NCBI RefSeq assembly: GCF_001484685.1
Contig: NZ_CP012200.1
Span: 490,321 to 554,320, forward strand
DNA: 64,000 bases
Source of the DNA: Thermococcus sp. 2319x1
GTDB lineage: Archaea; Methanobacteriota_B; Thermococci; Thermococcales; Thermococcaceae
Reading direction: 5' to 3'
The translations under genes and the position numbers were made by a program. Within the stretch, counting starts at the first letter, position 1; each line of letters starts with the position of its first letter. Under the pieces are notes generated by a model. That model had not been told where the DNA came from and did not search any database. It saw only the letters and a program-made list of their open reading frames with translations. This document shows, in pieces, positions 1-9,723 of the stretch.

Positions 1-60
1 CAGCTCTTTTGCCTCTGGGATTGAGATGTATTCCTCCTTAAGCTTCTTGCGCCCTATCAT
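1..60 (-). CDS. rpoF: RNA polymerase subunit F (Rpb4-like), 5' fragment
   Basis: Only the first 20 codons are in the window; the rest lies past the left edge. The reading from the ATG at 60 begins MIGRKKLKEEYISIPEAKEL, which matches the N-terminus I know for Thermococcales RNA polymerase subunit F, the Rpb4 homologue that pairs with subunit E to form the polymerase stalk. It follows the L21e stop codon by five bases, so it is co-transcribed with rpl21e, an arrangement common in euryarchaea. Identity rests on this short match and on the neighbour. Confidence 0.8.
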   Translation of the reverse strand, partial: MIGRKKLKEEYISIPEAKEL

Positions 61-65
61 AGCTC

Positions 66-359
66 TCACTTCTGGGGTCTTAAATGGACTGGGTGAATAA
101 AGAATGTCTTGGTCTTATCGCCATCAGTGAGCTGGACTATGTATGCATCTCCCCTCTTTCCAACCACTGTACCGGTTCTTCCATGGAACCTTGGATCGGG
201 CATTCCTTTGTGGTAGCTTGGTTCAATCACTATGTGGACTTTCTGTCCAATCTCAAACTCTTGGAGGAACCTTGTTAATGGAGGAAGGCCTCTCCTCCTT
301 GGTGACTTGCTAAGCTTACCTCTGGTTTTCCTTCTAACAGTATGGGCTTTCTGAACCAT
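66..359 (-). CDS. rpl21e: 50S ribosomal protein L21e
   Basis: A 97-residue basic protein starting [19 protein letters not shown], with the conserved L21e block around residues 50-80 ([17 protein letters not shown], then [11 protein letters not shown]). It is a large-subunit ribosomal protein. I chose the ATG at 359 because a strong GAGGTGAT ribosome binding site sits at 365-372; an upstream in-frame GTG at 368 lies inside that site. It heads a short operon with rpoF. Confidence 0.95.
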   Translation of the reverse strand: MVQKAHTVRRKTRGKLSKSPRRRGLPPLTRFLQEFEIGQKVHIVIEPSYHKGMPDPRFHGRTGTVVGKRGDAYIVQLTDGDKTKTFFIHPVHLRPQK

Positions 360-396
360 ATCAATCACCTCTTAGAGCTTATTTAGGAGTTTCAAC

Positions 397-406
397 AACT
401 TATACG
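397..406 (-). promoter_or_regulatory. TATA box of rpl21e-rpoF
   Basis: On the minus strand the sequence reads ACGTATAAGT, about 40 bases upstream of the L21e start. Spacing leaves room for a short leader holding the GAGGTGAT ribosome binding site. This is a sequence-based prediction. Confidence 0.5.
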
Positions 407-482
407 TTTAGGAACAGGCTTTTATCAACTACGGGTCTTTCCCAGTACCATAAGCTCATTTGCTCGACCATTTATAAAGTTT

Positions 483-1664
483 TCACTGTTCATCCAGGAT
501 GTTCAGCACATCAAGCTTTTCGCACCAAGCCTTCTTTCCTAATATCTCGCTCACTGAAGGGGTTGTCCTTCCCTTGTCCCCGGAAATCAGCTCCTTTATG
601 TAGAGTCCTCCGTCAGCTATCAGGCGGAGTTTAAAATGCCTCTCATCTAAAAGCTCACCTTCAGCCTTATGGACTTTTCTTATCCTCACAATATCTGCCC
701 TTCTCCCTAAAACCCTTCTGGGGGTTCTTTGATGAATAGTCGCCCCCTCGAGTGCCTTAACGACCTTTTCAACCTCTTCCCTGCTGATGCCCTCCTCAAC
801 ATAAACAAGGGCCTCGTATTCTTTTTTGTGGTTTGACGTGAGAACCTTTTCGGCTTCTTCATTGGTTATAAACCTAAGCCCCAAAACCTCAACTTTCCCG
901 CTCTTGTTGATTTCCTCTGCAATTTTCTCTAAGTCAACATGCCTTTTTATTGGTCTCTTAACCTCAACGACAAAAGGCCGCCCATTCCCAAGCATTCTCA
1001 CATCTACGTCCTCTCTTCCAGCCCCGTGGAATATGCATTCCCCTTTTGTCGCTTTTGAAAAAGGTTTGCAGATTATTGACGCAACACTCTCTTTGAATCC
1101 CCTCAAAGGCGTTTGAGGGATTCCCCTAACCAGCTTCCTATAGCGACCGTAGATGTAGATAGGCCTTATCTGGAGTTCCACCCTCTCATTGTATGGTTCC
1201 ACTATAAAAACAACATCCGGGTCGCTTTTGTTTACAGGCTTTTGAAGTATGAGTTCAAGGATTTTTCCAATTTCTCTGTTCAATTCTCTGTTTATTGGCT
1301 CGGCATACTTCAACCCAAACTTTTCAATTATCTCCCGTTCTTTCTCTACAATTTCCTTGGGAACCCTTGAGCCAACGAGAAAGCCCTCAAACTCAAGCCC
1401 AAGCCTTGAAGCCTTATCATAGCAAAGCCTTGCAAGATATTCGGTCTTCTTGAAGACATTTCCGCAAAGCTCACACTCTTGGGGCTCCTGAAATCCATCC
1501 TCCCCCCTAGCTTCTCTTTCCATATTAATGACCAACCTTATTGATTTCCCCCGGATGCGATTTTCTCCTTTCCCAAGCAGGGCAAAGGCTCTTCCTAAGC
1601 AGTGGTTACATAGCTTGTGCTCTTTGAGCATCTCTTCGGCCTTTTCCATTATCATCGCTCGCAC
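483..1664 (-). CDS. pus10: tRNA pseudouridine synthase Pus10
   Basis: A protein of about 390 residues belonging to archaeal Pus10, which makes pseudouridine 54 and 55 in the T-loop of tRNA. The N-terminal part has paired cysteines (CNHCLGR near residue 20 and ECELCGN near 65) forming the zinc-binding RNA-recognition region. The catalytic half contains the GREDVDVRMLG motif with the conserved Asp, followed by a GRPFVVEVKRP block typical of the family. Start is uncertain: GTG at 1664, ATG at 1655 and ATG at 1649 are all in frame. It is divergent from the HTH/Zn-ribbon gene with only about 36 bases between them. Confidence 0.92.
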   Translation of the reverse strand: MRAMIMEKAEEMLKEHKLCNHCLGRAFALLGKGENRIRGKSIRLVINMEREARGEDGFQEPQECELCGNVFKKTEYLARLCYDKASRLGLEFEGFLVGSRVPKEIVEKEREIIEKFGLKYAEPINRELNREIGKILELILQKPVNKSDPDVVFIVEPYNERVELQIRPIYIYGRYRKLVRGIPQTPLRGFKESVASIICKPFSKATKGECIFHGAGREDVDVRMLGNGRPFVVEVKRPIKRHVDLEKIAEEINKSGKVEVLGLRFITNEEAEKVLTSNHKKEYEALVYVEEGISREEVEKVVKALEGATIHQRTPRRVLGRRADIVRIRKVHKAEGELLDERHFKLRLIADGGLYIKELISGDKGRTTPSVSEILGKKAWCEKLDVLNILDEQ

Positions 1665-1700
1665 CCTTAAGCTTTTTAATGCCCTTTCAGACTTTTCCCT

Positions 1701-1994
1701 ATGATGACGAGAAGACAGAAGATAATAAAGCTTTTGGAGGAGAGGGACTACAGTGTAAGTGAACTTGCAGTGCTCCTTGAGATGAGGGGCAAAGGGAGTA
1801 AAAAGGCAATCCTTGAAGACCTTAAAGCTATTTCAAATATTGTAAAGCGTGAAGGAAAGGTTCTCCTCATTCAACCAGCCCAGTGCAGGAAGTGCGGCTT
1901 CGTATTTAGACCGGAGATAAAGATACCGGGTAGATGTCCAAAGTGCAGGTCGGAATGGATCGAAGAGCCGAGGTTTAAAATAGAGGCCCTATAG
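1701..1994 (+). CDS. Predicted transcriptional regulator, HTH fused to Zn ribbon
   Basis: A 97-residue protein with a winged-helix-like N-terminus (residues 1-55) and a C-terminal zinc ribbon made of CRKCGF at about residue 66 and CPKC at about residue 82. This two-domain layout is that of the archaeal COG3357-type predicted regulators, whose targets are not established. A TATA-like GCTTTTTAATG at about 1669-1679 lies very close to the start, so the mRNA may be leaderless. ATG at 1701 and 1704 are both possible. Its divergent partner is pus10. Confidence 0.75.
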   Translation: MMTRRQKIIKLLEERDYSVSELAVLLEMRGKGSKKAILEDLKAISNIVKREGKVLLIQPAQCRKCGFVFRPEIKIPGRCPKCRSEWIEEPRFKIEAL

Positions 1995-2022
1995 GGGCTA
2001 TCTCGGTGGTAAAAGAGACAAG

Positions 2023-2030
2023 TTTATATC
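2023..2030 (+). promoter_or_regulatory. TATA box of gatD-gatE
   Basis: TTTATATC lies about 45 bases before the gatD ATG, with an A-rich stretch (GTAAAAGAGACAAG) just upstream as a possible BRE. A ribosome binding site AGGGGGT follows at 2061-2067. Prediction from sequence and spacing. Confidence 0.5.
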
Positions 2031-2073
2031 CCTCCCACCTCTACCCAGCTTAGGATTCAAAGGGGGTTTCGCT

Positions 2074-3393
2074 ATGAGGAAGGTTGAGCTTTTCATGAAG
2101 GAAAAAGGCATTGAAGTTGGCGATTATGTTGAGATCGTTGAGAAGGAAAACGGCACAAGAGCTGTCTACAGGGGCCTTGTAATGCCCCCATATGAGCTTT
2201 CGAAGGGGGAAACCCTTACAATAAAGCTGGACAACGGGTACAACATCGGGATTTTAATCGACCAGATAGTTGAAGTGAAAATCCTCGAAAAAGCCAAGCC
2301 AAGAGAAGAAATCTCATTTAAAGAAGTTTTACCTAAAAAACCTGGGCTTCCAAACGTTACCATAATAGGAACCGGAGGAACCATAGCGAGCAAAATAGAC
2401 TACAAAACCGGTGCGGTTCATGCGGCTTTCACTGCTGAAGAGCTCGCAAAAGCCGTTCCAGAGATTTTTGAGATAGCCAATATAACCCCAAAGCTTCTCT
2501 TTAACATAATGAGCGAGGATATGAAGCCGGAATACTGGAAAAAGATGGCTCATGAGGTTGCAAAGGCTCTCAACAGCGGTGAAGATGGAGTTATAATAGG
2601 CCATGGAACAGACACGATGGGGTATTCTGCCGCTGCATTAAGCTTCATGCTGAGGGATTTAGGAAAGCCCGTAATCTTCGTTGGCTCCCAGAGGAGTAGC
2701 GATAGACCTTCAAGCGATGCCGCGGTGAATTTAATATGCTCCACCAGAATGGCCGTTGAGGACTTTGGTGAGGTTGCCGTTGTGATGCACGGAGAAACCA
2801 GCGACACCTACTGTTTGGCACACAGAGGGACAAAGGTTAGAAAAATGCACACCTCAAGGAGAGACGCTTTCAGGAGTATAAACGACGTCCCCATAGCGAG
2901 GATATGGCCTGATGGAAGAGTCGAGTACCTAAGGGACGACTACAGAAAAAGAAGAGAGAGCGAAGTTTGGGTGGACGACAAGCTTGAAGAGAAAGTTGCC
3001 CTAATAAAGGTTTATCCGGGCATGAGCGGAGAGCTCATAGACTTTTTAGTGGATAAAGGCTATAAGGGAATTGTAATAGAGGGCACAGGTCTCGGCCACA
3101 CGCCAAACGAGATAATACCAACAATAGAAAGGGCAGTTGAGGAAGGTGTTGCAGTTTGCATGACGAGCCAGTGCCTCTACGGTAGGGTCAACCTCAACGT
3201 CTATTCAACCGGAAGGAAGCTTCTTAAAGCTGGAGTTATTCCATGTGAGGACATGCTTCCGGAGACGGCTTACGTGAAGCTCATATGGGTTCTTGGTCAT
3301 ACGCAGAACCTTGAGGAAGTTAGAAATATGATGCTCACGAACTATGCTGGAGAGATTACCCCCTACACAAGATTTGACACTTATCTGAGGTGA
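2074..3393 (+). CDS. gatD: Glu-tRNA(Gln) amidotransferase subunit D
   Basis: A 439-residue subunit of the archaeal GatDE enzyme, which converts Glu-tRNA(Gln) to Gln-tRNA(Gln). GatD is the asparaginase-like part that releases ammonia. Visible features: an N-terminal beta-barrel tudor-like region (about 1-75), then the asparaginase fold with GTGGTIAS (Thr103), GHGTDTMGY (Thr179, Asp180) and GTKVRK (Lys254), the expected catalytic residues. Length is normal. It overlaps the leader of gatE by a TGA within a GAGGTGAT ribosome binding site, so the two subunits are translationally coupled. Confidence 0.96.
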   Translation: MRKVELFMKEKGIEVGDYVEIVEKENGTRAVYRGLVMPPYELSKGETLTIKLDNGYNIGILIDQIVEVKILEKAKPREEISFKEVLPKKPGLPNVTIIGTGGTIASKIDYKTGAVHAAFTAEELAKAVPEIFEIANITPKLLFNIMSEDMKPEYWKKMAHEVAKALNSGEDGVIIGHGTDTMGYSAAALSFMLRDLGKPVIFVGSQRSSDRPSSDAAVNLICSTRMAVEDFGEVAVVMHGETSDTYCLAHRGTKVRKMHTSRRDAFRSINDVPIARIWPDGRVEYLRDDYRKRRESEVWVDDKLEEKVALIKVYPGMSGELIDFLVDKGYKGIVIEGTGLGHTPNEIIPTIERAVEEGVAVCMTSQCLYGRVNLNVYSTGRKLLKAGVIPCEDMLPETAYVKLIWVLGHTQNLEEVRNMMLTNYAGEITPYTRFDTYLR

Positions 3394-3398
3394 TAGAC

Positions 3399-5282
3399 AT
3401 GGAGTTTGATTATAAGGCACTTGGTCTCAAGGTTGGTCTTGAAATTCACAGACAGCTCGATACAAAAAAGCTGTTTTCCCCAGTACCGAGCGAACTTCAT
3501 GAGGAGGTGGATTTTACAGTTGAGAGAAGGTTAAGGCCCACGATGAGCGAGCTTGAGGAGATCGACCAGGCTGCACTTGAGGAGTTCAAAAAGGATAGGG
3601 TTTTTGTCTACGAAGGGAACTACAGGTACAGTGACCTCGTTTATCTGGACGAAGAACCGCCCCATCTACCGGATGAAGAGGCATTAAGGGTTGCCCTCCA
3701 GATTACCTATCTCCTGAATGCCATTCCAGTCGATGAAGTTCATTTTATGAGGAAAATCGTCATAGACGGCTCCAACGTCTCTGGCTTTCAGAGAACTGCC
3801 ATAGTTGGCATGAACGGCAGGGTGGACACTCCATGGGGGAGCGTCGGGATTCCAACGATCTGTCTTGAAGAAGACGCATGCAGGATTATAGAGCAAAGTG
3901 ACAGGAAAGCAGTTTACAGGCTTGACCGTTTGGGGATTCCTCTAATTGAAATAGCAACTACTCCAGACATTCACCACCCGGAACAGGCAAAGGTCGTGGC
4001 AAAGTTCATAGGCGATGCTTTGAGGGCAACGCGCAAGGTAAAACGTGGTCTCGGAACAATAAGGCAAGATCTAAACGTTTCCATCAAAGGCGGGGCGAGA
4101 ATTGAGATTAAGGGTGTTCAGGAGCTGGATATGATACCCACCATAATTGAGCGCGAGGTTGAGAGACAGCTCAACCTTCTAAAGATCAAAGAGGAGCTTG
4201 AGAAGAGGGGAGCAAAAGAGGAAGAACTTAAAGAGGAGTTTTATGACGTAAGCGACATCTTTGCTAACACAGGCTCGAAGATAGTTGCCAATTCCTTGAA
4301 AAAGGGAGGAAAAGTTTTGGCTATTAGGCTTCCAAAGTTTAGAGGTCTCATAGGCTTCGAAATTCAGCCCGGAAGAAGGCTTGGAACGGAAATGGCTGAC
4401 AGGGCTAAGAAGTACGTAAAAGGTATATTCCACATCGATGAGCTGCCAAACTATGGCATAAGCCAGGAGGAGGTTAACAAGGTCATCGAGAGACTCAACC
4501 TTGGGGAACTTGATGCCTTTGTGTTAGTTGCGGCTGAGGAAGAGATCGCCAAGAAAGCCCTTAGAGAGGTTCTTCAGAGGGCAAGAGAGGCCATCAGAGG
4601 CGTTCCCGAGGAAACGAGAAGGGCTTTGCCGGATGGGAATACCCAATACATGCGCCCTCTCCCGGGAAAGGCTAGAATGTATCCAGAAACAGACATTCCG
4701 CCAATACTCATCAGTGAAGAGCTTAAGAAAGAGATCTTGGAGAACCTTCCAGAGTATCCACAGGCGAGAGTGGAGCGTTATGTCAAGGAATACGGCATAG
4801 ATAGAAGCTTGGCACAGACGTTAATTGATGAGGAGAGAGATGAGCTCTTTGAAGAGCTTATAGGAATGGGTGTTAAACCTTCCCTGGCGGCTTCAGTCCT
4901 TGTGGTGGTTCTCAAAGGTCTTAAGAAGGAAGTGCCAGTTGAAAACATTACGGAAAAGCACATAAAAGATGCGTTCAAACTTTTCCTCGACAACAGAATA
5001 GCAAAGGAGGCATTTGAGGAGATATTCAAGGAGCTTGCACTCCATCCAGAGAAGACCGCTCTGCAGGTTGCAGAGGAAAAGGGGCTTGCTTTGTTAAGTG
5101 AGGAGGAAGTTGAAAGAATAGTCGAGGAAATAGTTCGGGAGAACATAGATGTAGTGAAGGCCAAGGGCATGGGTGCAATGGGAATGCTCATGGGAAGGGC
5201 AATGGCCAAGCTTAGAGGAAAGGCCGATGGAAAGCTGGTTAACCAGCTCGTGAGGAAAAAGATTCAAGAGCTCAGCTCTTAA
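3399..5282 (+). CDS. gatE: Glu-tRNA(Gln) amidotransferase subunit E
   Basis: A 627-residue protein and the tRNA-binding, kinase and transamidase half of GatDE. The N-terminus [13 protein letters not shown] is the GatB/GatE cradle signature. A GatE-specific insert follows the LPKFRGLIG block, and the C-terminal helical YqeY-like tail ends with [21 protein letters not shown], used in tRNA binding. I chose ATG 3399 because GAGGTGAT at 3387-3394 is placed correctly for it; a GTG at 3390 lies within that site. Confidence 0.96.
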   Translation: MEFDYKALGLKVGLEIHRQLDTKKLFSPVPSELHEEVDFTVERRLRPTMSELEEIDQAALEEFKKDRVFVYEGNYRYSDLVYLDEEPPHLPDEEALRVALQITYLLNAIPVDEVHFMRKIVIDGSNVSGFQRTAIVGMNGRVDTPWGSVGIPTICLEEDACRIIEQSDRKAVYRLDRLGIPLIEIATTPDIHHPEQAKVVAKFIGDALRATRKVKRGLGTIRQDLNVSIKGGARIEIKGVQELDMIPTIIEREVERQLNLLKIKEELEKRGAKEEELKEEFYDVSDIFANTGSKIVANSLKKGGKVLAIRLPKFRGLIGFEIQPGRRLGTEMADRAKKYVKGIFHIDELPNYGISQEEVNKVIERLNLGELDAFVLVAAEEEIAKKALREVLQRAREAIRGVPEETRRALPDGNTQYMRPLPGKARMYPETDIPPILISEELKKEILENLPEYPQARVERYVKEYGIDRSLAQTLIDEERDELFEELIGMGVKPSLAASVLVVVLKGLKKEVPVENITEKHIKDAFKLFLDNRIAKEAFEEIFKELALHPEKTALQVAEEKGLALLSEEEVERIVEEIVRENIDVVKAKGMGAMGMLMGRAMAKLRGKADGKLVNQLVRKKIQELSS

Positions 5283-5300
5283 TTCTCCTTTTTCAATATC

Positions 5301-5400
5301 TTCATGCCTGTTCGCCGGTTCCATCAGGGTAACGCATCGTTGATGTACGGTAGAAACCGCGGAGCATAGCCAAGGACGACTGAACCGGGGGGAGGGGCTT
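5301..5400. other. GC-rich block of unknown nature between gatE and the symporter operon
   Basis: About 100 bases that are clearly richer in G and C than the surroundings. CCGGTTC (5315-5321) can pair with GAACCGG (5382-5388), enclosing smaller hairpins such as CGGTAGAAACCG (5348-5359). Such GC-rich islands in AT-rich hyperthermophiles are often structured RNAs. On the minus strand several frames also stay open, so a decayed coding remnant is possible too. I find no convincing C/D box pair or tRNA fold, and I do not assign a family. Confidence 0.35.
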
Positions 5401-5422
5401 GTTGAATCACCAAAATAAAAAA

Positions 5423-5521
5423 TTAAGGGGTTGAAGCCTTTGAAAGTTTGTAGAGAGCCCATATTAGGGGCCCATAGACTATAAGCACTACAAACAGGGC
5501 TATTATGTACACTGCATCCAT
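5423..5521 (-). CDS. 32-residue single-membrane-span partner of the symporter (MetS-like)
   Basis: The ORF starts ATG at 5521, five bases after the symporter stop, with a good ribosome binding site (GGGGTGAG). It encodes MDAVYIIALFVVLIVYGPLI and then WALYKLSKASTP. One hydrophobic segment spans about residues 3-24, followed by a short positive tail. Tiny proteins of this kind are known beside bacterial NSS-family transporters as MetS-type small subunits, required for methionine and alanine uptake in Corynebacterium. Position, size and topology fit; sequence-level homology is inference. Confidence 0.7.
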   Translation of the reverse strand: MDAVYIIALFVVLIVYGPLIWALYKLSKASTP

Positions 5522-5526
5522 TCAAC

Positions 5527-6810
5527 TCACCCCAGAAGGAATTGTGAGACATATATGGCCGCTATCACTATTGGGTACAGGAACTTTACCCAGGGCTTCC
5601 AGAGTTCTGGGACTTCTATGAGGGCTCCTTTTTTAAGTTCCTCATATGCTTTCTCCACTCCAAGCTTTATCAGCGCTAGGGCCGCTATTAAAGCCCCCAG
5701 TGGCCCTATATAAACTGTTGAGACGTTGATCAGCCACTCAAAGTAGGATGGATTAATTGCAGAAGGTACTCCCACTAGGAAAGTTAAGAGCCCCAAGAGG
5801 ATTGAAGCGTTCCTTCTGCTCATGTTGAGCTTTGTGATGGCTGAATCTACATAAACTTCGAGCATTGAGACCGTTGAAGAAAGCCCGGCGAATATTAGCA
5901 AGAGGAAGAACAGTGCACCAAAGAGCATTCCTCCCGGCATTTTCTGAAATACCATTGGCAACGTTACGAAAACTAACCCTGGGCCGGCTGTAGGCTCGAG
6001 ACCAAACGAAAAAACCGCGGGAAATACTAGAAATCCAGCTGTAACTGCTACCGCTGTATCCCCAAAGGCCGTTGCTATTGCCGACAGTGGAATGTCGTCT
6101 TCCTCTTTTAGATAACTTCCATAGACTACCATTGTAGTTCCTAAGACGCTTAGGGAAAAGAACATCTGCGACAGGGCTATCATCCAAGTTTTTCCACTCA
6201 TCACTTTGCTCCAGTCTGGGAGAAGGTAGAACCTCAAACCTTCATACGCATTTGGCAATGTAACGCTCCTTATCGTTAATATCACCAGTAGCACAAACAG
6301 AGCGGGCATCATGACCTTATTAGCCCTTTCAATTCCCTTTTGAACGCCCATAGCCACTATGGCTACCGTTATTGCTATGACGATAAACTGCCATAAGATA
6401 GCCTCCTTACTGAAGGCTAAAGCATCGAAAAACGCCCCTGGATTAACTCCCTTTAGCTCTCCGGTAAGGGAGGCTATGAAGTATCTGACTATCCAGCCAA
6501 GCACCAGGGAATAGAAGGCAAATATCATGACCATTATCGCGTTTACAAGTACTCCAAGGTATTTTCCTCCCGGCAGTGTTTTGGCAAATGCCTCTATGGG
6601 ACCTCCTTTAGTTGCCCTCCCCAGAGTCCACTCCACCGTAAGTCCAACTACTCCCACTGCGAAAAGCAACACCAAGTACGGAAGCAAAAATGCCGCTCCA
6701 CCGTAGAGACCCGTCCTCATTGGGAACATCCAGATGTTTCCCAGACCTACTGCACTTCCTACTGCAGCTGCAACAAACCCTACTCTACTTCCCCAAGTTT
6801 CTCTTGCCAC
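5527..6810 (-). CDS. Sodium-dependent symporter, NSS (SNF) family
   Basis: A 427-residue integral membrane protein with about 11-12 helices. The N-terminus ETWGSRVGFVAAAVGSAVGLGNIWMFP carries the unwound TM1 sodium and substrate site (split here only by me for description). It is a LeuT-type Na+-coupled amino-acid importer; the exact substrate cannot be read from sequence. Minus-strand CCTTTTGGAGGTGGTAG gives its ribosome binding site. The 32-residue gene immediately downstream is a likely accessory subunit. Length is short for NSS proteins with 12 helices and normal for the 11-helix prokaryotic type. Confidence 0.9.
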   Translation of the reverse strand: MARETWGSRVGFVAAAVGSAVGLGNIWMFPMRTGLYGGAAFLLPYLVLLFAVGVVGLTVEWTLGRATKGGPIEAFAKTLPGGKYLGVLVNAIMVMIFAFYSLVLGWIVRYFIASLTGELKGVNPGAFFDALAFSKEAILWQFIVIAITVAIVAMGVQKGIERANKVMMPALFVLLVILTIRSVTLPNAYEGLRFYLLPDWSKVMSGKTWMIALSQMFFSLSVLGTTMVVYGSYLKEEDDIPLSAIATAFGDTAVAVTAGFLVFPAVFSFGLEPTAGPGLVFVTLPMVFQKMPGGMLFGALFFLLLIFAGLSSTVSMLEVYVDSAITKLNMSRRNASILLGLLTFLVGVPSAINPSYFEWLINVSTVYIGPLGALIAALALIKLGVEKAYEELKKGALIEVPELWKPWVKFLYPIVIAAIYVSQFLLG

Positions 6811-7026
6811 AAACTACCACCTCCAAAAGGTTTTATGGAATCAGCGCCAAAAACAATCCCTACCTTGAATTAACGATAGAAGAGCTTCACCAACTATACT
6901 TCCAAAAACACTCACTCCTGAACGTCATAGGGCATCAACGCATTGGAATGTTCTTCCCTATAAAAATATTTCCCAGTTTTGTTTGTCATTATGTCAAAAA
7001 AGCCGAAGTTGAATAGGGGTTTTTGG

Positions 7027-7596
7027 TTATTCGTAGAGGATTATGCACTCAGGAGGAACAAATTTAGCTATACGAACACTCTTCCCGGCTTTGTAGATTT
7101 TGTATCCTTTCCTTCTCAGACATTCAGCATCCACTAAAATAACCACCACATCCCTTCCATACCTACGCCCTGTTTCGTAGGCCTCTTCTTTGCTTGTTGT
7201 TAGATGAACAAACTTTCTTTTCATCGATTTTATGCCTTCTTTTAGTATCTTTTCAAGGTTTCTTCGGGGAGTTCCATGATAGAGAACCTTAACTTCAACA
7301 TCTTCCTCATGATCCAAAGAAACATCAAAAGTGTGTCCATATCTGGCTCTTATTTTGTTTCCTCTAATCTCAAACCTGCCCTTTGGGTCGTTCTCGATTA
7401 TCCAGAGGAGATGCTCTTTTTCTACCCATGGATGGGACTTTTTAACAGCCCCGACAACCTCTTCAATATTGGCGAAACCTTCTTCATCTACCTCAACGTC
7501 AAATTCCCAGGGAGCGTGCCTTAAGATGTAGCTCATTAGTTTGCTAATTTTAATCCTTTCTCTGCTCCTCAAGAACTCGTCTTTGCCCCTCATCAT
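7027..7596 (-). CDS. kptA: RNA 2'-phosphotransferase (Tpt1/KptA)
   Basis: A 189-residue protein of the Tpt1/KptA family, which moves a 2'-phosphate from RNA to NAD+. The N-terminal winged-helix part begins near [15 protein letters not shown], and the C-terminal ADP-ribosyltransferase-like part has [23 protein letters not shown] and the terminal VPPECI. These hold the conserved Arg-His-Arg-Arg set. Archaea lack the yeast ligase that creates this phosphate, so the physiological substrate is uncertain. ATG at 7596 or 7593. It lies downstream of the flavoenzyme gene on the same strand. Confidence 0.93.
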   Translation of the reverse strand: MMRGKDEFLRSRERIKISKLMSYILRHAPWEFDVEVDEEGFANIEEVVGAVKKSHPWVEKEHLLWIIENDPKGRFEIRGNKIRARYGHTFDVSLDHEEDVEVKVLYHGTPRRNLEKILKEGIKSMKRKFVHLTTSKEEAYETGRRYGRDVVVILVDAECLRRKGYKIYKAGKSVRIAKFVPPECIILYE

Positions 7597-7615
7597 TTAA
7601 AAAATAGAAAAAGGA

Positions 7616-8935
7616 TCATTTAAACTTTCTCAATGCCATTTCAGCTGCGACTGTAATGGGATCTATCGTGGGGCTTATTGGAGGAGCGTAGGCGGTTTCT
7701 CCATAGGCTATATCCTCCACCGTTGCCCCCTTCTGAGCGGCAAAGCTAAGGGCCATTATTCTGCCCCATACCCTCTCTCCACCGACTATCTGGGCACCTA
7801 TTAGTCTTCTGTCTTCCTTTCTAAAGATCAGCTTTACGGTTATTGGCTTTCCTCCGGGGTAATATTCTGGCTTTGTTGAGCCCTTGAATTTGCCCACAAC
7901 GACATCAATTCCTTCTTTCTCTGCTCTCTCCTGAGTTATCCCAAACGTCCCAATTTCTAAGTCAAAGAGCTCGGTTATGGCTGTGTTAAAAACGGGTCTG
8001 AATTTTACGCCTTTTCCAAAAACGTTTTCCGCCGCTACCTTTGCCATTCTTACTGCCGTAGTGCCGAGTTGGCTTAGCGTTCTATTCCCTGTAACCGCAT
8101 CGAAGACCTCAGCACAGTCTCCAATGGCATAGATATCGGGATCGCTTGTTCTAAGGTATTCATCAACAACAATGCCCCTGTTAACTTCCAATCCGGCTTT
8201 ACGGGCAAGATCGATGTTAGCCCTTACACCAGTTGCCACAAGAACAAGATCTGCTTCAATCTCTTCTTCTCCTATTTTAACAGCCCTCACAGGGTTTCCG
8301 ATAATCTCACTTACTGCAACGCCGAATTTAAACTCTATTCCCTTTTCCTCAAGATGGGACTGGACTATTGAGGCGATGTCCTTATCAAGCATTGTTGGGA
8401 GCAAATGCTCGAGCAGTTCGACAACAAGAACTTCCAGTCCGAGCTCCCTAAATGCCACCGCCCCTTCTAATCCTATCAAGCCCGCTCCAATCACAACGGC
8501 TTTTCTTGGTTTTCTTTTCTCCAGATATGCCTGGATTTTCTTTACGTCCTCCATTGTCTTTAGGGTGAAGACCCCCTCGCTTTCCACGCCCTTTATTGGG
8601 GGAACAAACGCTTTAGAGCCTGTGGCAAGGATGAGCTTATCATAAGGGACTTCACCTTTGTCTGTAATCACGACCTTCCTTTCTCTGTCTATTTCCTTTG
8701 CCTCAGTGTCCAGCATCATCTGAATCTTTTGCTTTTCGTAGAATTCGTTTGGAAATATTACGATGTTTTCCAGCTTTGGAATCTTCCCGCTTAAAACAAA
8801 GGGCAACGCACATGGAGAATACTGCATTGTTTTTTCTTTTCCTATCACGATGATTTCCGCTTTTCTATCGAGCTTCCTTGCAAAGAGGGCAAAATTACTT
8901 CCCGCAGTTCCGGAACCGATGACCGCTATTCTCAT
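7616..8935 (-). CDS. Pyridine-nucleotide disulfide oxidoreductase, CoA-disulfide/NAD(P)H sulfur reductase type
   Basis: A 439-residue FAD enzyme starting MRIAVIGSGTAGSNFALFAR, the FAD-binding GxGxxG. A second GAGLIGLEGAVAF motif near residue 155 binds NAD(P)H. The single active-site cysteine is in YSPCALPFV near residue 43, as in CoA-disulfide reductases; ATGVRAN and YAIGDCAEV complete the family signatures. Thermococcales homologues include Nsr, which reduces sulfur with NAD(P)H and CoA. I chose ATG 8935 because GGTGAT lies just upstream and the FAD motif begins there. It has its own TATA box and a SurR-like site upstream. Confidence 0.88.
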   Translation of the reverse strand: MRIAVIGSGTAGSNFALFARKLDRKAEIIVIGKEKTMQYSPCALPFVLSGKIPKLENIVIFPNEFYEKQKIQMMLDTEAKEIDRERKVVITDKGEVPYDKLILATGSKAFVPPIKGVESEGVFTLKTMEDVKKIQAYLEKRKPRKAVVIGAGLIGLEGAVAFRELGLEVLVVELLEHLLPTMLDKDIASIVQSHLEEKGIEFKFGVAVSEIIGNPVRAVKIGEEEIEADLVLVATGVRANIDLARKAGLEVNRGIVVDEYLRTSDPDIYAIGDCAEVFDAVTGNRTLSQLGTTAVRMAKVAAENVFGKGVKFRPVFNTAITELFDLEIGTFGITQERAEKEGIDVVVGKFKGSTKPEYYPGGKPITVKLIFRKEDRRLIGAQIVGGERVWGRIMALSFAAQKGATVEDIAYGETAYAPPISPTIDPITVAAEMALRKFK

Positions 8936-8965
8936 AATTATCACCAAATAGGAGAAAAGCCGGAG

Positions 8966-9723
<758 letters not shown>

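Noticed and set aside
5094-5552. A 152-residue minus-strand frame over the gatE end and GC-rich island
   Set aside because: It runs antisense through gatE, covers the well-supported 32-residue gene in another frame and has no ribosome binding site.
6690-7016. Plus-strand frame before kptA
   Set aside because: It overlaps the start of the symporter on the other strand; the 216-base gap holds a promoter and AT-rich sequence only.
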